A stretch of 64,000 nucleotides of DNA from Muribaculaceae bacterium Isolate-037 (Harlan) (GTDB taxonomy: Bacteria; Bacteroidota; Bacteroidia; Bacteroidales; Muribaculaceae). The position numbers were made by a program, and so were the translations under genes. A model generated the notes under the pieces. That model was not told the origin of the DNA. It saw nothing but the letters and a program-made list of their open reading frames with translations, and did no database searches. Positions 26,869 through 37,533 of the stretch are shown piece by piece. The stretch lies in NCBI GenBank assembly GCA_003762615.1, contig RIAZ01000018.1, positions 34,105 to 98,104 on the forward strand, given 5' to 3'. Positions within the stretch are counted from its first letter, which is position 1; each line of letters begins with the position of its first letter.

Positions 26869-27090
26869 TCAGTTGTTTACTACGGGAGCCTCTGCAGCTG
26901 CAGCGATCTCCTTTTGGCGCAACACAGTCTTCAAGCGGGCAATCTCCTTGCGATCTTTGGTGATCTTGGAGGGATTGTCTACGGGAGATATCGCGTGCGC
27001 TACTTTCAATTCACGATAAGCCTTCTCGCTCGCCTCGATCTGGGCGCGCAGCTCCTGAATGCTTAATTCCTTGATTTCTTCCTTTTTCAT
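26869..27090 (-). CDS. rpmC: 50S ribosomal protein L29
   Basis: 73 residues, two-helix L29: [31 protein letters not shown], then the [17 protein letters not shown] helix. The last ten residues are an Ala-rich tail not found in E. coli L29 (63 residues). It lies at the tunnel exit with L23. Confidence 0.96.
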   Translation of the reverse strand: MKKEEIKELSIQELRAQIEASEKAYRELKVAHAISPVDNPSKITKDRKEIARLKTVLRQKEIAAAAEAPVVNN

Positions 27091-27116
27091 ATCTATCGTT
27101 TAATCTCTTTGATTGA

Positions 27117-27548
<432 letters not shown>

Positions 27549-27563
27549 TGTCAGTCTTCTTTA

Positions 27564-28295
27564 TTAACGATTGTTGTTTTTCTTGTTGCGGAAACCACCC
27601 TTACGGTTATTGTTCTGCTGACGGCCGGTCTCTTTCTGACCGATGGCATACGAGGGAGTGAGCTCCTTCTTGCCATATACCTCGCCACGGCAGATCCACA
27701 CCTTGATGCCGATGATACCCACCTTGGTGAGAGCCTCTACCAAAGCATAGTCGATGTCAGCACGGAGAGTGTGGAGCGGAGTACGACCCTCCTTGAACAT
27801 CTCGCTGCGGGCCATTTCTGCGCCGTTGAGACGGCCGCTGACCTGCACCTTGATGCCCTCTGCACCCATACGCATAGAAGAAGCGATAGCCATCTTCACT
27901 GCGCGACGATAAGCCACCTTGTTCTCAATCTGACGGGCGATGTTTGTAGCCACGATCTCGGCGTCGAGTTCGGGACGCTTGATCTCGTGGATGTTGATCT
28001 GCACATCCTTGTCAGTGAGTTTCTTCAGCTCATCCTTCAGATCGTCGACGTCCTTACCGCCTTTGCCGATCACCATGCCGGGACGGCTTGTGCAGATAGT
28101 GACTGTGACCATCTTAAGAGTGCGTTCGATGATGATTTTCGAAACACTTGCCTTCGCAAGACGAGTGCGGAGATACTTACGGATCATAGAGTCCTCAAGA
28201 AGGGTCTCACCGTATTTCTTTCCGCCATACCAGTTGGAGTCCCAACCGCGGATTACACCAAGACGGTTGCTTATAGGATTAACTTTCTGTCCCAT
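27564..28295 (-). CDS. rpsC: 30S ribosomal protein S3
   Basis: 243 residues from [22 protein letters not shown], the universal S3 start; a longer frame from 28334 would overlap rplV and add 13 foreign residues. The KH domain ([14 protein letters not shown] region) and the C-terminal [20 protein letters not shown] are present. The chain ends in an Asn/Lys/Arg tail typical of Bacteroidota. S3 lines the mRNA entry tunnel. Confidence 0.97.
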   Translation of the reverse strand: MGQKVNPISNRLGVIRGWDSNWYGGKKYGETLLEDSMIRKYLRTRLAKASVSKIIIERTLKMVTVTICTSRPGMVIGKGGKDVDDLKDELKKLTDKDVQINIHEIKRPELDAEIVATNIARQIENKVAYRRAVKMAIASSMRMGAEGIKVQVSGRLNGAEMARSEMFKEGRTPLHTLRADIDYALVEALTKVGIIGIKVWICRGEVYGKKELTPSYAIGQKETGRQQNNNRKGGFRNKKNNNR

Positions 28296-28302
28296 CTTTC
28301 GA

Positions 28303-28707
28303 TCAAGCTTTATCGTTATTAATAGTGTCGACAAACAATGTCACATGGTTTGAACGCTTGCGGATTCTGTAGCCGCGGCCCTGCGGAGCCGGACGAAGGC
28401 GCTTGAGCATCGGTGCGCAGTCTACGAATACTGTCTTCACGAAGAGCTCGCCTGCCTCGGCCTTGCGTTCGTTTTTCTGTTCCCAGTTGGCAATTGCAGA
28501 GCGGAGCAGCTTCTCCACCTTGCGGGCCGCCTCCTTGTTGGAGAACTTGAGGATGCCGAGAGCCTTGAATGCCTCCTGACCGCGGATCATGTCCACGACG
28601 AGACGCATCTTGCGGGGCGATGACGGCACATTATGCAGCTTAGCGAAATATTCGCTCTTGCGAGCCTCTTTGATGGCATCGGCTGCTTGTCTTTTTCTTA
28701 CACCCAT
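28303..28707 (-). CDS. rplV: 50S ribosomal protein L22
   Basis: 134 residues. [22 protein letters not shown] opens the core, and the tunnel hairpin is the [20 protein letters not shown] region. It reaches into the exit tunnel, the site of macrolide resistance changes. Confidence 0.98.
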   Translation of the reverse strand: MGVRKRQAADAIKEARKSEYFAKLHNVPSSPRKMRLVVDMIRGQEAFKALGILKFSNKEAARKVEKLLRSAIANWEQKNERKAEAGELFVKTVFVDCAPMLKRLRPAPQGRGYRIRKRSNHVTLFVDTINNDKA

Positions 28708-28759
28708 TGTATTTTCTTACTATACTTTATTAGACTGTTATTGAATGAGCGGGCAGCCA

Positions 28760-29029
28760 TTATTTCTTCTTGTTGCCGGCATGTCCGCGGAATGTGCGCG
28801 TCGGGGCGAACTCGCCAAGTTTATGACCCACCATATTCTCTGTAACGTAAACGGGTATAAACTTATTGCCGTTGTGCACTGCGAAAGTGTGGCCTACGAA
28901 ATCAGGCGAGATCATTGACGCACGGCTCCAGGTCTTGATGACCGACTTCTTGCCGCTCTCGTCCATGGCTGCAACCTTCTTCTCCAGCTTTACACTGATA
29001 AACGGTCCTTTTTTAAGCGAACGACTCAT
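28760..29029 (-). CDS. rpsS: 30S ribosomal protein S19
   Basis: 89 residues. [40 protein letters not shown] and FRGH are the S19 marks. The 52-nt gap to rplV shows nothing special. Confidence 0.98.
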   Translation of the reverse strand: MSRSLKKGPFISVKLEKKVAAMDESGKKSVIKTWSRASMISPDFVGHTFAVHNGNKFIPVYVTENMVGHKLGEFAPTRTFRGHAGNKKK

Positions 29030-29051
29030 AATTGTCTTCTTTTAATCAAAT

Positions 29052-29924
29052 TTACTTTTTCCTTCTTTCAATGATATACTTCGAAGAATGCTTCTTCGGC
29101 GAACGAGTCTTCAAGCCCTTAGCGTAAAGACCAGTGCGCGAACGGGGATGACCACCAGACTGACGGCCCTCGCCACCACCCATCGGGTGATCGACAGGGT
29201 TCATCACGACACCACGGTTGTGAGGACGACGACCCAACCAGCGGCTGCGACCAGCCTTGCCGCTCTGCTCGAGAGCGTGGTCAGAGTTGCCTACCACACC
29301 TACAGTAGCGCGGCATGCCAGAAGCACCTTACGGGTTTCTCCGGAAGGCAATTTGATTATCGCATAGTTTCCCTCACGGGAAGTAAGCTGAGCGAATGTG
29401 CCGGCAGAACGTGCCATAGCGGCACCCTGACCGGGACGTAGCTCGATACAATGGATGAGTGTACCTACAGGTATCTTTGCCAAGGGGAGGCAGTTGCCTA
29501 CCTCGGGTGCAGCCTCTTCACCGCTCATGACAGTCTGACCTACCTGAAGACCGTTGGGGGCGATCATGTAAGCCTTGGAGCCGTCTGTGTAGTAAAGGAG
29601 CGCGATACGAGCCGAACGGTTAGGATCATACTCGATGCTCTTAACTGTTGCGGGTACACCGTCGTTTGTTCTCTTGAAATCAATGAGACGCAATTTTCTC
29701 TTGTGGCCACCACCACGGTAACGGGTTGAAAGATGACCCGATGAGTTGCGGCCGCCTGTTGAACGCTTGCCAACAACAAGAGACTTTTCTGGCGTGATTT
29801 TCGAGACTTTCTTTACCTTTTCGGCGCCCTCTGCGGGCTTTGCAATGGCGATCTCGTTGCGGAACACACCAATAATCTTGTGTCTTTGCCCGGGAGTAAC
29901 GGGCTTAAATTTTCTTACTGCCAT
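29052..29924 (-). CDS. rplB: 50S ribosomal protein L2 with an N-terminal insertion
   Basis: 290 residues; the Bacteroides form as I recall it has 274. The start [17 protein letters not shown] and the end [14 protein letters not shown] fit, but about 16 extra residues, Ala/Lys/Glu-rich, lie between residues 22 and 45 (around [15 protein letters not shown]). The peptidyl-transferase-side loop [15 protein letters not shown] is intact. L2 bridges the subunits and is needed for peptide bond formation. Confidence 0.97.
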   Translation of the reverse strand: MAVRKFKPVTPGQRHKIIGVFRNEIAIAKPAEGAEKVKKVSKITPEKSLVVGKRSTGGRNSSGHLSTRYRGGGHKRKLRLIDFKRTNDGVPATVKSIEYDPNRSARIALLYYTDGSKAYMIAPNGLQVGQTVMSGEEAAPEVGNCLPLAKIPVGTLIHCIELRPGQGAAMARSAGTFAQLTSREGNYAIIKLPSGETRKVLLACRATVGVVGNSDHALEQSGKAGRSRWLGRRPHNRGVVMNPVDHPMGGGEGRQSGGHPRSRTGLYAKGLKTRSPKKHSSKYIIERRKK

Positions 29925-29930
29925 CGGTTT

Positions 29931-30221
29931 TTAAATATTGCTATAATAGTCTATCGTTTGTCCTTCTGCAACGGTCACGTATGCCTTCTTGAATGAAGGT
30001 TTCTGGCCGCTGATAAGCCCGCCTTTGGTGTAACGCTGTTTGCGCTTGCCTGCATAGAGGGCTGTATTCACTTTCACGACGCGCACATTGTAGAGCTTCT
30101 CCACAACGTCTTTGATCTGAAACTTGTTTGCGTCGGGAGACACAGCAAATGTGTAGCAATTCTGCTTTTCGCTGTAGGCGGTCGCCTTTTCAGTCACGAT
30201 CGGTTTTATCTGAATATCCAT
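29931..30221 (-). CDS. rplW: 50S ribosomal protein L23
   Basis: 96 residues. IKPIVTEKATAYSEKQNCYTFAVSPDANKFQIKDVVEKLYNVRVVKVNT is the classic L23 core. It forms the SRP and trigger-factor docking site at the tunnel exit. Confidence 0.97.
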   Translation of the reverse strand: MDIQIKPIVTEKATAYSEKQNCYTFAVSPDANKFQIKDVVEKLYNVRVVKVNTALYAGKRKQRYTKGGLISGQKPSFKKAYVTVAEGQTIDYYSNI

Positions 30222-30240
30222 TTTCTATATCTCCTTTTGT

Positions 30241-30876
30241 TTAGAAGTTCTCGTTGATCAGTTCTACGCTGCCCTCGGTCATGATGATGGCATCATTATT
30301 CAGAAGGGTGTAGGCGTTAAGGTCTGATGCCTGCTGCATGAGTGCGTTGGGCACGTTGCGTACAGACAGGAACAGATTGTTGTCAAGACCGTTCAATACA
30401 AGAAGAGTCTTCTTCTCGTTTACGTTGAAAGCCTTGGCGATGTTTACCCAGTTCTTTGTGCTCGGCTTCTCGAAGTTGAAGTTCTCAACCACGAAGATGC
30501 TGCCTGCCTGAGCCTTTGAAGTCAAAGCGATCTTGCGTGCAAGCTGCTTCATCTTCTTGTTCATCTTGCTGCGATAGTCGCGGGGACGCGGACCGAACAC
30601 TGTGGCACCGCCGCGAAGAAGCGGAGAGTTGATGTCGCCACGACGTGCGCCACCGCCGCCCTTCTGACGACCGAGCTTACGTGTGGAACCGGAAATCTCG
30701 CTGCGCTCCTTGCTCTTGTGAGTGCCTTGGCGCTGGTTGCCCAAGAACTGCTTCACGTCAAGATAAAGGGTGTGCTCTGCATTGCCTTCGCTCAAATCAC
30801 GCGCGAAAATTTCGTCATTGAGAGTGATCTTGCGTCCTGTGTCTTCTCCTTTGATGTTATAAACTGCTACTTCCAT
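30241..30876 (-). CDS. rplD: 50S ribosomal protein L4
   Basis: 211 residues. The tunnel loop region reads [24 protein letters not shown], followed by [15 protein letters not shown]4 lines the exit tunnel; in E. coli it also represses the S10 operon. It overlaps rplC by one base (coupled). Confidence 0.98.
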   Translation of the reverse strand: MEVAVYNIKGEDTGRKITLNDEIFARDLSEGNAEHTLYLDVKQFLGNQRQGTHKSKERSEISGSTRKLGRQKGGGGARRGDINSPLLRGGATVFGPRPRDYRSKMNKKMKQLARKIALTSKAQAGSIFVVENFNFEKPSTKNWVNIAKAFNVNEKKTLLVLNGLDNNLFLSVRNVPNALMQQASDLNAYTLLNNDAIIMTEGSVELINENF

Positions 30877-31493
30877 TATTTCTCAACTATAACGATTGAA
30901 CCTTTGGCTCCGGGGATGGAACCCTTTATCATTAACAAATTGTGCTCGGGAAGCACTTTTATCACCTGGAGATTCTGAACAGTCACACGCTCATTGCCCA
31001 TCTGGCCAGCCATACGCAAGCCTTTGAACACTTTTGCGGGATAAGAGCAGGCACCGATAGAACCGGGAGCGCGGAGACGGTTGTGCTGACCATGAGTGGA
31101 CTGACCCACACCACCGAAACCATGACGCTTCACCACGCCCTGGAAACCTTTACCCTTGCTCGTGCCGACAACGTCGACGAAGCCGCCCTCCTGGAAGAGG
31201 TCAACTGTCAGTGTCGAGCCAAGCTCGGGGGTTGTCTCAAACGATTTGAACTCGGCCAAGTGACGCATGGGGGCTACTCCAGCTTTTGCGAAGTGGCCGG
31301 CCTCGGGCTTGTTGGTGTGCTTCTCTTTCTTCTCCTGGAAGCCTACCTGAACAGCCTCATAGCCGTCTTTATCCACTGTCTTGATCTGAGTAACCACACA
31401 AGGACCTACTTCGATAACAGTGCACGGAATATTTTTTCCGTCGGCACTGAAAACGGATGTCATTCCGATTTTCTTTCCTAATAATCCTGGCAT
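30876..31493 (-). CDS. rplC: 50S ribosomal protein L3
   Basis: 205 residues. [13 protein letters not shown] opens, and [38 protein letters not shown] forms the long loop near the peptidyl transferase centre. Full length for the family. Confidence 0.98.
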   Translation of the reverse strand: MPGLLGKKIGMTSVFSADGKNIPCTVIEVGPCVVTQIKTVDKDGYEAVQVGFQEKKEKHTNKPEAGHFAKAGVAPMRHLAEFKSFETTPELGSTLTVDLFQEGGFVDVVGTSKGKGFQGVVKRHGFGGVGQSTHGQHNRLRAPGSIGACSYPAKVFKGLRMAGQMGNERVTVQNLQVIKVLPEHNLLMIKGSIPGAKGSIVIVEK

Positions 31494-31546
31494 TTCTTAC
31501 TTTGATTTATTTTGGGATTCTATATTTTGTTTGTTTTCTGTTCCAT

Positions 31547-31577
31547 GGTCTGTCTCCGACAGTTGCGGAGACAGACC
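31547..31577 (-). promoter_or_regulatory. Strong hairpin in the rpsJ-rplC gap
   Basis: A perfect 12-bp stem GGTCTGTCTCCG with CGGAGACAGACC and 7-nt loop. On the minus strand it is followed by ATGGAACAGAAAAC, without a U-tract, so it is not an ordinary terminator. It may be an RNA-processing or r-protein control site (inference). Confidence 0.5.
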
Positions 31578-31587
31578 CGGATATATC

Positions 31588-31893
31588 TCAGACTTTGATG
31601 CTTACGTCAACACCGCTGGGAAGTTCAAGCTTCATGAGCGCGTCTACAGTCTTTGTTGTTGAGCTGTAGATGTCGATCAGACGCTGGAATGAAGAAAGCT
31701 GGAACTGCTCACGGCTCTTCTTGTTGACGAAGGTGGAGCGGTTGACGGTGAAGATGCGTTTGTGGGTGGGCAAGGGTATCGGACCGCTTACCACTGCACC
31801 TGTCGATTTTACCGTCTTCACGATCTTCTCGGCTGACTTGTCAACCAAATTGTGATCGTAAGATTTGAGTTTGATTCTGATTTTTTGATTCAT
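31588..31893 (-). CDS. rpsJ: 30S ribosomal protein S10
   Basis: 101 residues. [21 protein letters not shown], then [29 protein letters not shown], the NusE/S10 core. It also works in antitermination with NusB. It follows fusA by 18 nt, so str and S10 operons are joined, with tuf missing between them. Confidence 0.98.
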   Translation of the reverse strand: MNQKIRIKLKSYDHNLVDKSAEKIVKTVKSTGAVVSGPIPLPTHKRIFTVNRSTFVNKKSREQFQLSSFQRLIDIYSSTTKTVDALMKLELPSGVDVSIKV

Positions 31894-31911
31894 ATTAGAA
31901 TGGTGGCTTTA

Positions 31912-34035
31912 TTATTTCAATAGATCAACTCTGCCCTGCACCTCTGTAAGCACATTCTTGGCGATTGAGCTGCTTACTTCAGAATAGTGGCTGAAAGACA
32001 TTGTGCTTGTCGCACGTCCCGATGTGATGGTACGAAGAGCTGTCACGTAGCCGAACATCTCTGCGAGAGGAGCCTTTGCCTTGACGATGCGCGCACCGCT
32101 GCGGCTTGTCTCCATACCCTCTACCTGACCGCGACGCTTGTTAAGGTCGCCGATCACGTCACCCATCGACTCTTCGGGGGTAACAACCTCGATCTTCATG
32201 ATAGGCTCCATGAGGACCGGACCTGCCTTCTCACTACCCTTCTTGAATGCCTGGATAGCGCAAAGCTCGAATGAGAGCTGGTCAGAGTCAACCGGGTGGA
32301 AGCTACCGTCAAGAAGCGTGACTTTAAGACGCTCCACAGGATAGCCGGCGAGCACACCATTCTTCATAGCTGTCTGGAAACCCTTCTGCACTGAGGGGAT
32401 ATACTCCTTAGGCACGTTACCGCCCTTAACCTCGTCGATAAACTGGAGGCTGCCCTCGAAATCATCATCAGCAGGTTCTATGCGCACGATGATGTCGGCA
32501 AACTTACCACGACCACCGGTCTGCTTCTTGAATACCTCGCGGAGCTCAACAGGCTTGGTGATTGCTTCCTTGTAAGTAACCTGGGGACGACCCTGATTAC
32601 ATTCCACCTTGAACTCACGACGCAGACGGTCGATGATGATGTCGAGGTGAAGCTCACCCATACCGCTGATGACAGTCTGACCTGTCTCCTCGTTGGTCTC
32701 GACACGGAATGTCGGGTCCTCCTCAGCGAGTTTCTGAAGACCCACGCCAAGTTTGTCGAGGTCTTTCTGAGTCTTAGGCTCTACAGCGATACCGATAACG
32801 GGATCGGGGAACTCCATTGACTCAAGCACGATCGGAGCATTCTCGTCGCAGAGAGTGTCGCCGGTGCGGATATCCTTGAAGCCAACGCCTGCGCCGATAT
32901 CACCACAACCAATAACCTCTTTCGGGTTCTGCTTGTTGGAGTGCATCTGGAACAGACGGGAGATCCTCTCCTTCTTGCCGCTGCGGCTGTTGAGCACGTA
33001 GCTGCCTGCCTGGATTTCGCCTGAGTAAACGCGGAAGAAGCAAAGACGACCTACATACGGGTCGGTTGCAATCTTGAACGCGAGGGCACACATGGGAGCC
33101 TCGGGGCTCGGTTCGCGGGTAAGCACCTCATCGGGATCACCCACTGCATGACCCTCAACCACGCCTGAATCCTCAGGAGAGGGAAGATATGCGCAGACTG
33201 CATCAAGGAGAGTCTGCACGCCCTTATTCTTGAAAGATGAGCCGCAGATCATCGGGTTAACCTCCATTGCGAGGGTTGCCTTGCGAATAGCAGCCTTGAT
33301 CTCCTCCACAGTGATTGTGGAAGGATCATCGAAATACTTCTCCATGAGGGCCTCGTCAAACTCAGCAAGAGTCTCAAGCATCTTGTCGCGCCATTCCTCA
33401 GCCTCGCCAAGGAGATTAGCGGGAATCTCGTCTACCTCATACTCAGCACCCATAGTCTCATCATGCCAGAAGATAGCCTTCATCTGCACGAGATCCACGA
33501 CGCCCTTGAATGTCTCCTCTGCGCCGATAGGGATCTGGATGGGGAGCGGAGTTGCACCGAGCACCTCACGCACCTGACGGACAACCTCGAAGAAGTTTGC
33601 GCCTGAACGGTCCATCTTGTTGACGTAACCGATACGCGGCACATTATATTTGTCAGCCTGACGCCATACGGTCTCACTCTGAGGCTCCACGCCGCCTACT
33701 GCACAGAAGGCAGCCACTGCGCCGTCGAGCACACGGAGAGAACGCTCCACCTCTACGGTGAAGTCAACGTGCCCCGGAGTGTCGATCAGGTTGATTTTAT
33801 ATTTGTTACCTTGATAGTTCCAGAAAGTGGTAGTAGCAGCGGAAGTGATGGTGATGCCTCGCTCCTGCTCCTGCTCCATCCAGTCCATGGTTGCAGCGCC
33901 GTCATGCACCTCACCGATTTTATGGGTCAAACCGGTATAGAACAGAATACGCTCGGACGTGGTGGTCTTTCCGGCATCGATGTGAGCCATGATGCCGATA
34001 TTTCTGGTCAGTTTAAGATCGTCTTGTTTAGCCAT
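31912..34035 (-). CDS. fusA: Elongation factor G
   Basis: 707 residues. GTPase motifs: AHIDAGKTT (P-loop, residues 17-25), [10 protein letters not shown] (switch I), DTPGHVDFT (switch II), NKMDR. Domains II to V follow, ending in the usual [21 protein letters not shown] domain V. It drives ribosomal translocation. Between rpsG and rpsJ as in str operons. Confidence 0.98.
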   Translation of the reverse strand: MAKQDDLKLTRNIGIMAHIDAGKTTTSERILFYTGLTHKIGEVHDGAATMDWMEQEQERGITITSAATTTFWNYQGNKYKINLIDTPGHVDFTVEVERSLRVLDGAVAAFCAVGGVEPQSETVWRQADKYNVPRIGYVNKMDRSGANFFEVVRQVREVLGATPLPIQIPIGAEETFKGVVDLVQMKAIFWHDETMGAEYEVDEIPANLLGEAEEWRDKMLETLAEFDEALMEKYFDDPSTITVEEIKAAIRKATLAMEVNPMICGSSFKNKGVQTLLDAVCAYLPSPEDSGVVEGHAVGDPDEVLTREPSPEAPMCALAFKIATDPYVGRLCFFRVYSGEIQAGSYVLNSRSGKKERISRLFQMHSNKQNPKEVIGCGDIGAGVGFKDIRTGDTLCDENAPIVLESMEFPDPVIGIAVEPKTQKDLDKLGVGLQKLAEEDPTFRVETNEETGQTVISGMGELHLDIIIDRLRREFKVECNQGRPQVTYKEAITKPVELREVFKKQTGGRGKFADIIVRIEPADDDFEGSLQFIDEVKGGNVPKEYIPSVQKGFQTAMKNGVLAGYPVERLKVTLLDGSFHPVDSDQLSFELCAIQAFKKGSEKAGPVLMEPIMKIEVVTPEESMGDVIGDLNKRRGQVEGMETSRSGARIVKAKAPLAEMFGYVTALRTITSGRATSTMSFSHYSEVSSSIAKNVLTEVQGRVDLLK

Positions 34036-34053
34036 TGTTATATAATATCAATA

Positions 34054-34530
34054 TTAAAATCTGAAGTGTGCGAAAGCGCGGTTAGCCTCAGCCATGCGGT
34101 GCATATCCTCTTTTCTCTTGAATGCGCCACCCTGGTCATTGAAAGCGTCGACGATCTCAGCTGCAAGTTTGTCAGCCATAGTCTTTCCGCCACGCTTACG
34201 GGCGAAGATGATAAGATTTTTCATTGATATTGATTCCTTACGATCGGCTCTGATCTCTGTAGGAACCTGGAAAGTGGCGCCACCTACGCGGCGTGATTTC
34301 ACTTCCACCTGAGGAGTAACATTCTCAAGCGCCTTCTTCCAAATCTCAAGCGCGCTCTTCTCCTCGTTCGGCAATTTGGCCTTCACGGTCTCCAATGCCG
34401 TATAGAAAATTGTATATGCCGTGTTCTTCTTTCCGTCATACATCAGGTGGTTGACAAACTTGGTCACTCTGACGTCATGAAACACGGGATCGGGCAGAAT
34501 CACCCGTTTCTTTGGTTTTGCTTTTCTCAT
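34054..34530 (-). CDS. rpsG: 30S ribosomal protein S7
   Basis: 158 residues starting [19 protein letters not shown]; the frame extends upstream to 34578, but those 16 residues are unlike any S7, so 34530 is the start. Marks: [20 protein letters not shown] and [16 protein letters not shown]7 is the primary 3'-major-domain binder and the usual str operon repressor. Confidence 0.97.
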   Translation of the reverse strand: MRKAKPKKRVILPDPVFHDVRVTKFVNHLMYDGKKNTAYTIFYTALETVKAKLPNEEKSALEIWKKALENVTPQVEVKSRRVGGATFQVPTEIRADRKESISMKNLIIFARKRGGKTMADKLAAEIVDAFNDQGGAFKRKEDMHRMAEANRAFAHFRF

Positions 34531-34581
34531 TTCTGTTTGTTTAGTGTTTTTGTTGCGGTTGCTTTTGTAAATCTTCAACGT

Positions 34582-34641
34582 CGGCTCTCTTGCCGCCGTT
34601 TACTCAACCATGAAGCCACCCAGGCAATCAAAAACATGGTT
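34582..34641 (-). promoter_or_regulatory. Structured rpsL-rpsG gap, candidate S7 binding site
   Basis: AACCATG (34606-34612) pairs with CATGGTT (34635-34641), and CGGC (34582-34585) with GCCG (34592-34595). The rpsL-rpsG gap is 147 nt, one of the longest inside the cluster. In E. coli S7 represses translation by binding exactly this intercistronic region; equivalence here is inferred from position. Confidence 0.4.
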
Positions 34642-34677
34642 AATGTTTGCTGGTGCCTACGCAATAGCCTATGCTAA

Positions 34678-35061
34678 TTACTTCTTGGCGGCTTTAGGAC
34701 GCTTAGCTCCATATTTGGAACGGCGCTGTGTGCGACCCTGTACACCTGCTGTATCGAGCGTACCGCGCACGATGTGATAACGCACACCCGGAAGGTCCTT
34801 GACACGACCGCCGCGCACCATCACGATGGAGTGCTCCTGAAGGTTATGACCCTCGCCCGGAATGTAGGAGTTCACCTCCTTGCCGTTGGTCAGACGCACA
34901 CGCGCCACTTTACGCATTGCCGAGTTAGGCTTTTTCGGGGTGGTCGTGTAGACACGCACACACACGCCACGGCGCTGCGGACACGAATCCAAGGCGGGCG
35001 ACTTGCTCTTTTCCTTCAGAGCCACGCGTCCTTTTCTTACTAATTGCTGAATCGTTGGCAT
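34678..35061 (-). CDS. rpsL: 30S ribosomal protein S12
   Basis: 127 residues. [37 protein letters not shown] (streptomycin-site Lys within PKKPNS), and [17 protein letters not shown] are all present; sensitive-type residues look unaltered. First gene of the ribosomal cluster. Confidence 0.98.
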   Translation of the reverse strand: MPTIQQLVRKGRVALKEKSKSPALDSCPQRRGVCVRVYTTTPKKPNSAMRKVARVRLTNGKEVNSYIPGEGHNLQEHSIVMVRGGRVKDLPGVRYHIVRGTLDTAGVQGRTQRRSKYGAKRPKAAKK

Positions 35062-35209
35062 TCTTAGTCTCTAAAATTGATATTGTTTATTGTTAACTCG
35101 TTTCTATACGAATTGACGGCTTATCCAAAAGCACCATGTACACAATCAGAATTATCTAATTTTCAGACATTTATATACACAAGCACTGAGGAAAGCCTCA
35201 AAAACTTTG

Positions 35210-35240
35210 CAAAGATAATGAAAATTAGCCTATTACACAA
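35210..35240 (-). promoter_or_regulatory. Promoter of the ribosomal protein operon
   Basis: Minus-strand TTG (35238-35240), 20 nt, TATCTTTG (35210-35217). Predicted start near 35203, leaving a leader of about 140 nt that contains a small GAGG/CCTC hairpin (35189-35199). The only full-consensus promoter found for the whole 18-kb cluster. Confidence 0.7.
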
Positions 35241-35478
35241 GACATCCTCCAATTTTTATTCAAAAAATTTTAATAATTTATATTTTATTCCGATTTATGC
35301 CCGCCCCTCTGCCCCATCCTGCATATCCATGATGCCGATTTACTGACAGTGATTTCCGGCAGCAGACCCTGACTTACCGACACTGCATCCCAACTGAAAA
35401 AAACATGCAGAGATCCAGCCTGCATCCAACTCCTCGCGGATTCATGACCCCCGTTTATAGTTTTTAACAATTTATCGT
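35241..35478. other. Gene-free spacer between divergent genes
   Basis: Between the rpsL and GlmU-like promoters there is no gene, tRNA or strong hairpin. The sequence is AT-rich toward rpsL and more balanced toward the right. Confidence 0.4.
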
Positions 35479-35508
35479 TTGACAGATTCTTAAAAAATGT
35501 TACTTTTG
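35479..35508 (+). promoter_or_regulatory. Promoter of the GlmU-like gene
   Basis: TTG (35479-35481), 19 nt, TACTTTTG (35501-35508), giving a leader of about 90 nt before the ATG at 35604. Confidence 0.65.
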
Positions 35509-35603
35509 CACAATTTTTAATCTTTTGCGCAAACGGGCTGTGGACAGTCTCTCTCGCCCATGCAGCGGGTACGCAATAACTAACCATCATCACAATAATC
35601 ATC

Positions 35604-36809
35604 ATGCAAACCTCCATATATCTCTTCTGCTCACAGGAAACGCACGAGAATCTTCTGCCGCTGAGCTTCACGCGTCCGATCGCCGACTTCAGAATCGGCA
35701 TATCAACAATAAAGGAGAAATGGGAAAGGATAATGCCGGCAGATTACAGATATCTGCCCGTGGAATTTCTAAGGGAAAAATTCGGATCCGCCCCGCAGCC
35801 CGACCAAGAGGTGATGCTAATCGCCGACTCCATTCTCCCCGATGAGACCTCTGCCGCCGTCATTGCCGGCATCGCCCGCGGGGAGGCGATATGCGACGGC
35901 GACATGGTGCTCGCCTTCAAAGGCAGATACGCAGATTTCACCGATGGTAATTACGTGCGCAAGGAATCGACGGAAAAAATCAGACGGATTGAATATGCCT
36001 TCGACATATTCCGCAACAATGCAGAAGAGATAAAACGAGATTTCCTCCGCATCACCGCCGGACGCGAATCCGCAGAACCGGACAAAACAAACACCATAAT
36101 CGGCGATCTCTATGACGAGGAGGGATACCGCATGCTTTTTATCGAAGAGGGAGCCACAATCCAGGGCGCGACGCTCAACGTCAAGAACGGTCCTATATAT
36201 ATAGGTAAGGATGCAGAAATAATGGAGGGATCCTGCGTGAGAGGACCGATTGCCCTATGCGAGAATGCAAAGATACGCATGGGGTCAAAGATATACGGCG
36301 GCTCTACATTCGGACCCTACTGCAAGGTTGGCGGAGAAATCGACAATTCCGTATTCTTCGGATTCAGCAACAAGGCACATGACGGCTATCTGGGAAACGC
36401 CGTGATAGGCGAATGGTGCAATATCGGAGCCGGAGTAAACGCATCCAATCTGAAGAATGACTATTCTAAAATAAGAATCTGGAATTACCATTCGCACACC
36501 TTCATGCGCACAGACCTTCAATTCTGCGGACCCATCATCGGCGACCACACAAAATTGGGAATCAACTGCATGCTCAACACAGCCACAGTGCTCGGTGTGG
36601 GTGTCAATCTCCACGGGGCAGGTTTTCCGAGAGTATTCGTGCCAAGTTTCAGCGAAGGCAGTCCCACAGGTGGATTCTCCGACGTGCCTATGAAGAAATT
36701 CATGCAGATAGCAGAACGGGTATTGAGCCGCCGCGGCATCACTCTCACCGAGTCTGATCATCGCATCTATGAGAAAGTATACGAAGTGGCATCAAAGTTC
36801 AAGAAATAA
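35604..36809 (+). CDS. GlmU-family putative sugar nucleotidyltransferase
   Basis: 401 residues, the size of the Bacteroidota GlmU-like family. Near the start LLPLSFTRPIADFRIGI is a degenerate nucleotidyltransferase motif (LxPLTxTRPxxxLR). Residues of about 165-355 form a left-handed beta-helix with hexapeptide turns such as IYIGKDAEIMEGSCVRGPIALCENAKI and VIGEWCNIGAG. The Gly-rich GxGxRM loop of true GlmU is not evident, so real UDP-GlcNAc pyrophosphorylase activity is doubtful. Monocistronic with its own promoter and a UUCG-type terminator; divergent from the ribosomal operon. Confidence 0.8.
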   Translation: MQTSIYLFCSQETHENLLPLSFTRPIADFRIGISTIKEKWERIMPADYRYLPVEFLREKFGSAPQPDQEVMLIADSILPDETSAAVIAGIARGEAICDGDMVLAFKGRYADFTDGNYVRKESTEKIRRIEYAFDIFRNNAEEIKRDFLRITAGRESAEPDKTNTIIGDLYDEEGYRMLFIEEGATIQGATLNVKNGPIYIGKDAEIMEGSCVRGPIALCENAKIRMGSKIYGGSTFGPYCKVGGEIDNSVFFGFSNKAHDGYLGNAVIGEWCNIGAGVNASNLKNDYSKIRIWNYHSHTFMRTDLQFCGPIIGDHTKLGINCMLNTATVLGVGVNLHGAGFPRVFVPSFSEGSPTGGFSDVPMKKFMQIAERVLSRRGITLTESDHRIYEKVYEVASKFKK

Positions 36810-36847
36810 CGGCAAATTCCATTCATACAACAATAATATATTCCACA

Positions 36848-36875
36848 CCCCGTAAATACTTCGGTGTTTACGGGG
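36848..36875 (+). terminator. Terminator of the GlmU-like gene (UUCG tetraloop)
   Basis: CCCCGTAAATAC pairs with GTGTTTACGGGG (one T-G pair) around the loop TTCG, an especially stable C(UUCG)G cap, followed by TCTTCATTT. Confidence 0.8.
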
Positions 36876-37415
36876 TCTTCATTTCTGAAAAATCCCTACC
36901 CGCAATCGTGCGACCATCTCCTGACCCACAATCGCGAGGATAGAGAGAAAAAAATACAAAAACGGCAGACTGTTTCACAACATTCTGCCGCTCTGTGATT
37001 TTGTAGACTGTCATACCTTCACAAGCCTGATTTGCCTAACTCAACCACTAACTTACAATTTATATCACTATTACTTAAAAGCTTTTTGACTTGCCATTTT
37101 CCGTTAGCCGCTATTGAACGATTCCGGAATTTCGCATCAGAATCAATCGTCGCGGACAAATTCACTGCAAAATTACTACAACTTTTTTAAATTGCAAAAA
37201 ATATCTTAAAAAAAATTCATCTATTTTTGATTTTCATATAAGGCATCACGTCGAAATGTTCCTTTTTGACCAATTTAAGTCCCTTATTAGCATTATTTTT
37301 AATTACGATGTCCCATGATACAAAAATTTTAAAATAATTTGTATAGATTTTTCATTATTCCTGTACAATGAAGCGATCTTTACAATCGTAAAAAATCACA
37401 AAAAACATCCATTAC
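36876..37415. other. Long gene-free AT-rich spacer
   Basis: No ORF or RNA gene found. One clear hairpin, CGGCAGA (36963-36969) with TCTGCCG (36984-36990), is followed by CTCTGTGATTTTG. The right half is A/T-homopolymer-rich. Confidence 0.4.
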
Positions 37416-37446
37416 TTGCAACCATTGAGATATTTCATTAATTTTA
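37416..37446 (+). promoter_or_regulatory. Promoter of the aminopeptidase operon
   Basis: TTG (37416-37418), 20 nt, TAATTTTA (37439-37446; final base A instead of G). Predicted start near 37453, which leaves the ATG at 37534 as the first sensible start. Confidence 0.5.
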
Positions 37447-37533
37447 CGTCTTGAAGTTGAAATGTTCTTTCAAACTTCACTTAATCTAAGATCACGTCTT
37501 AGACCACATAACATAAAAGCGAAAACATTCTCT

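Noticed and set aside
28296..28334. Longer rpsC start
   Set aside because: It would overlap rplV and put 13 foreign residues before the conserved MGQKVNP start.
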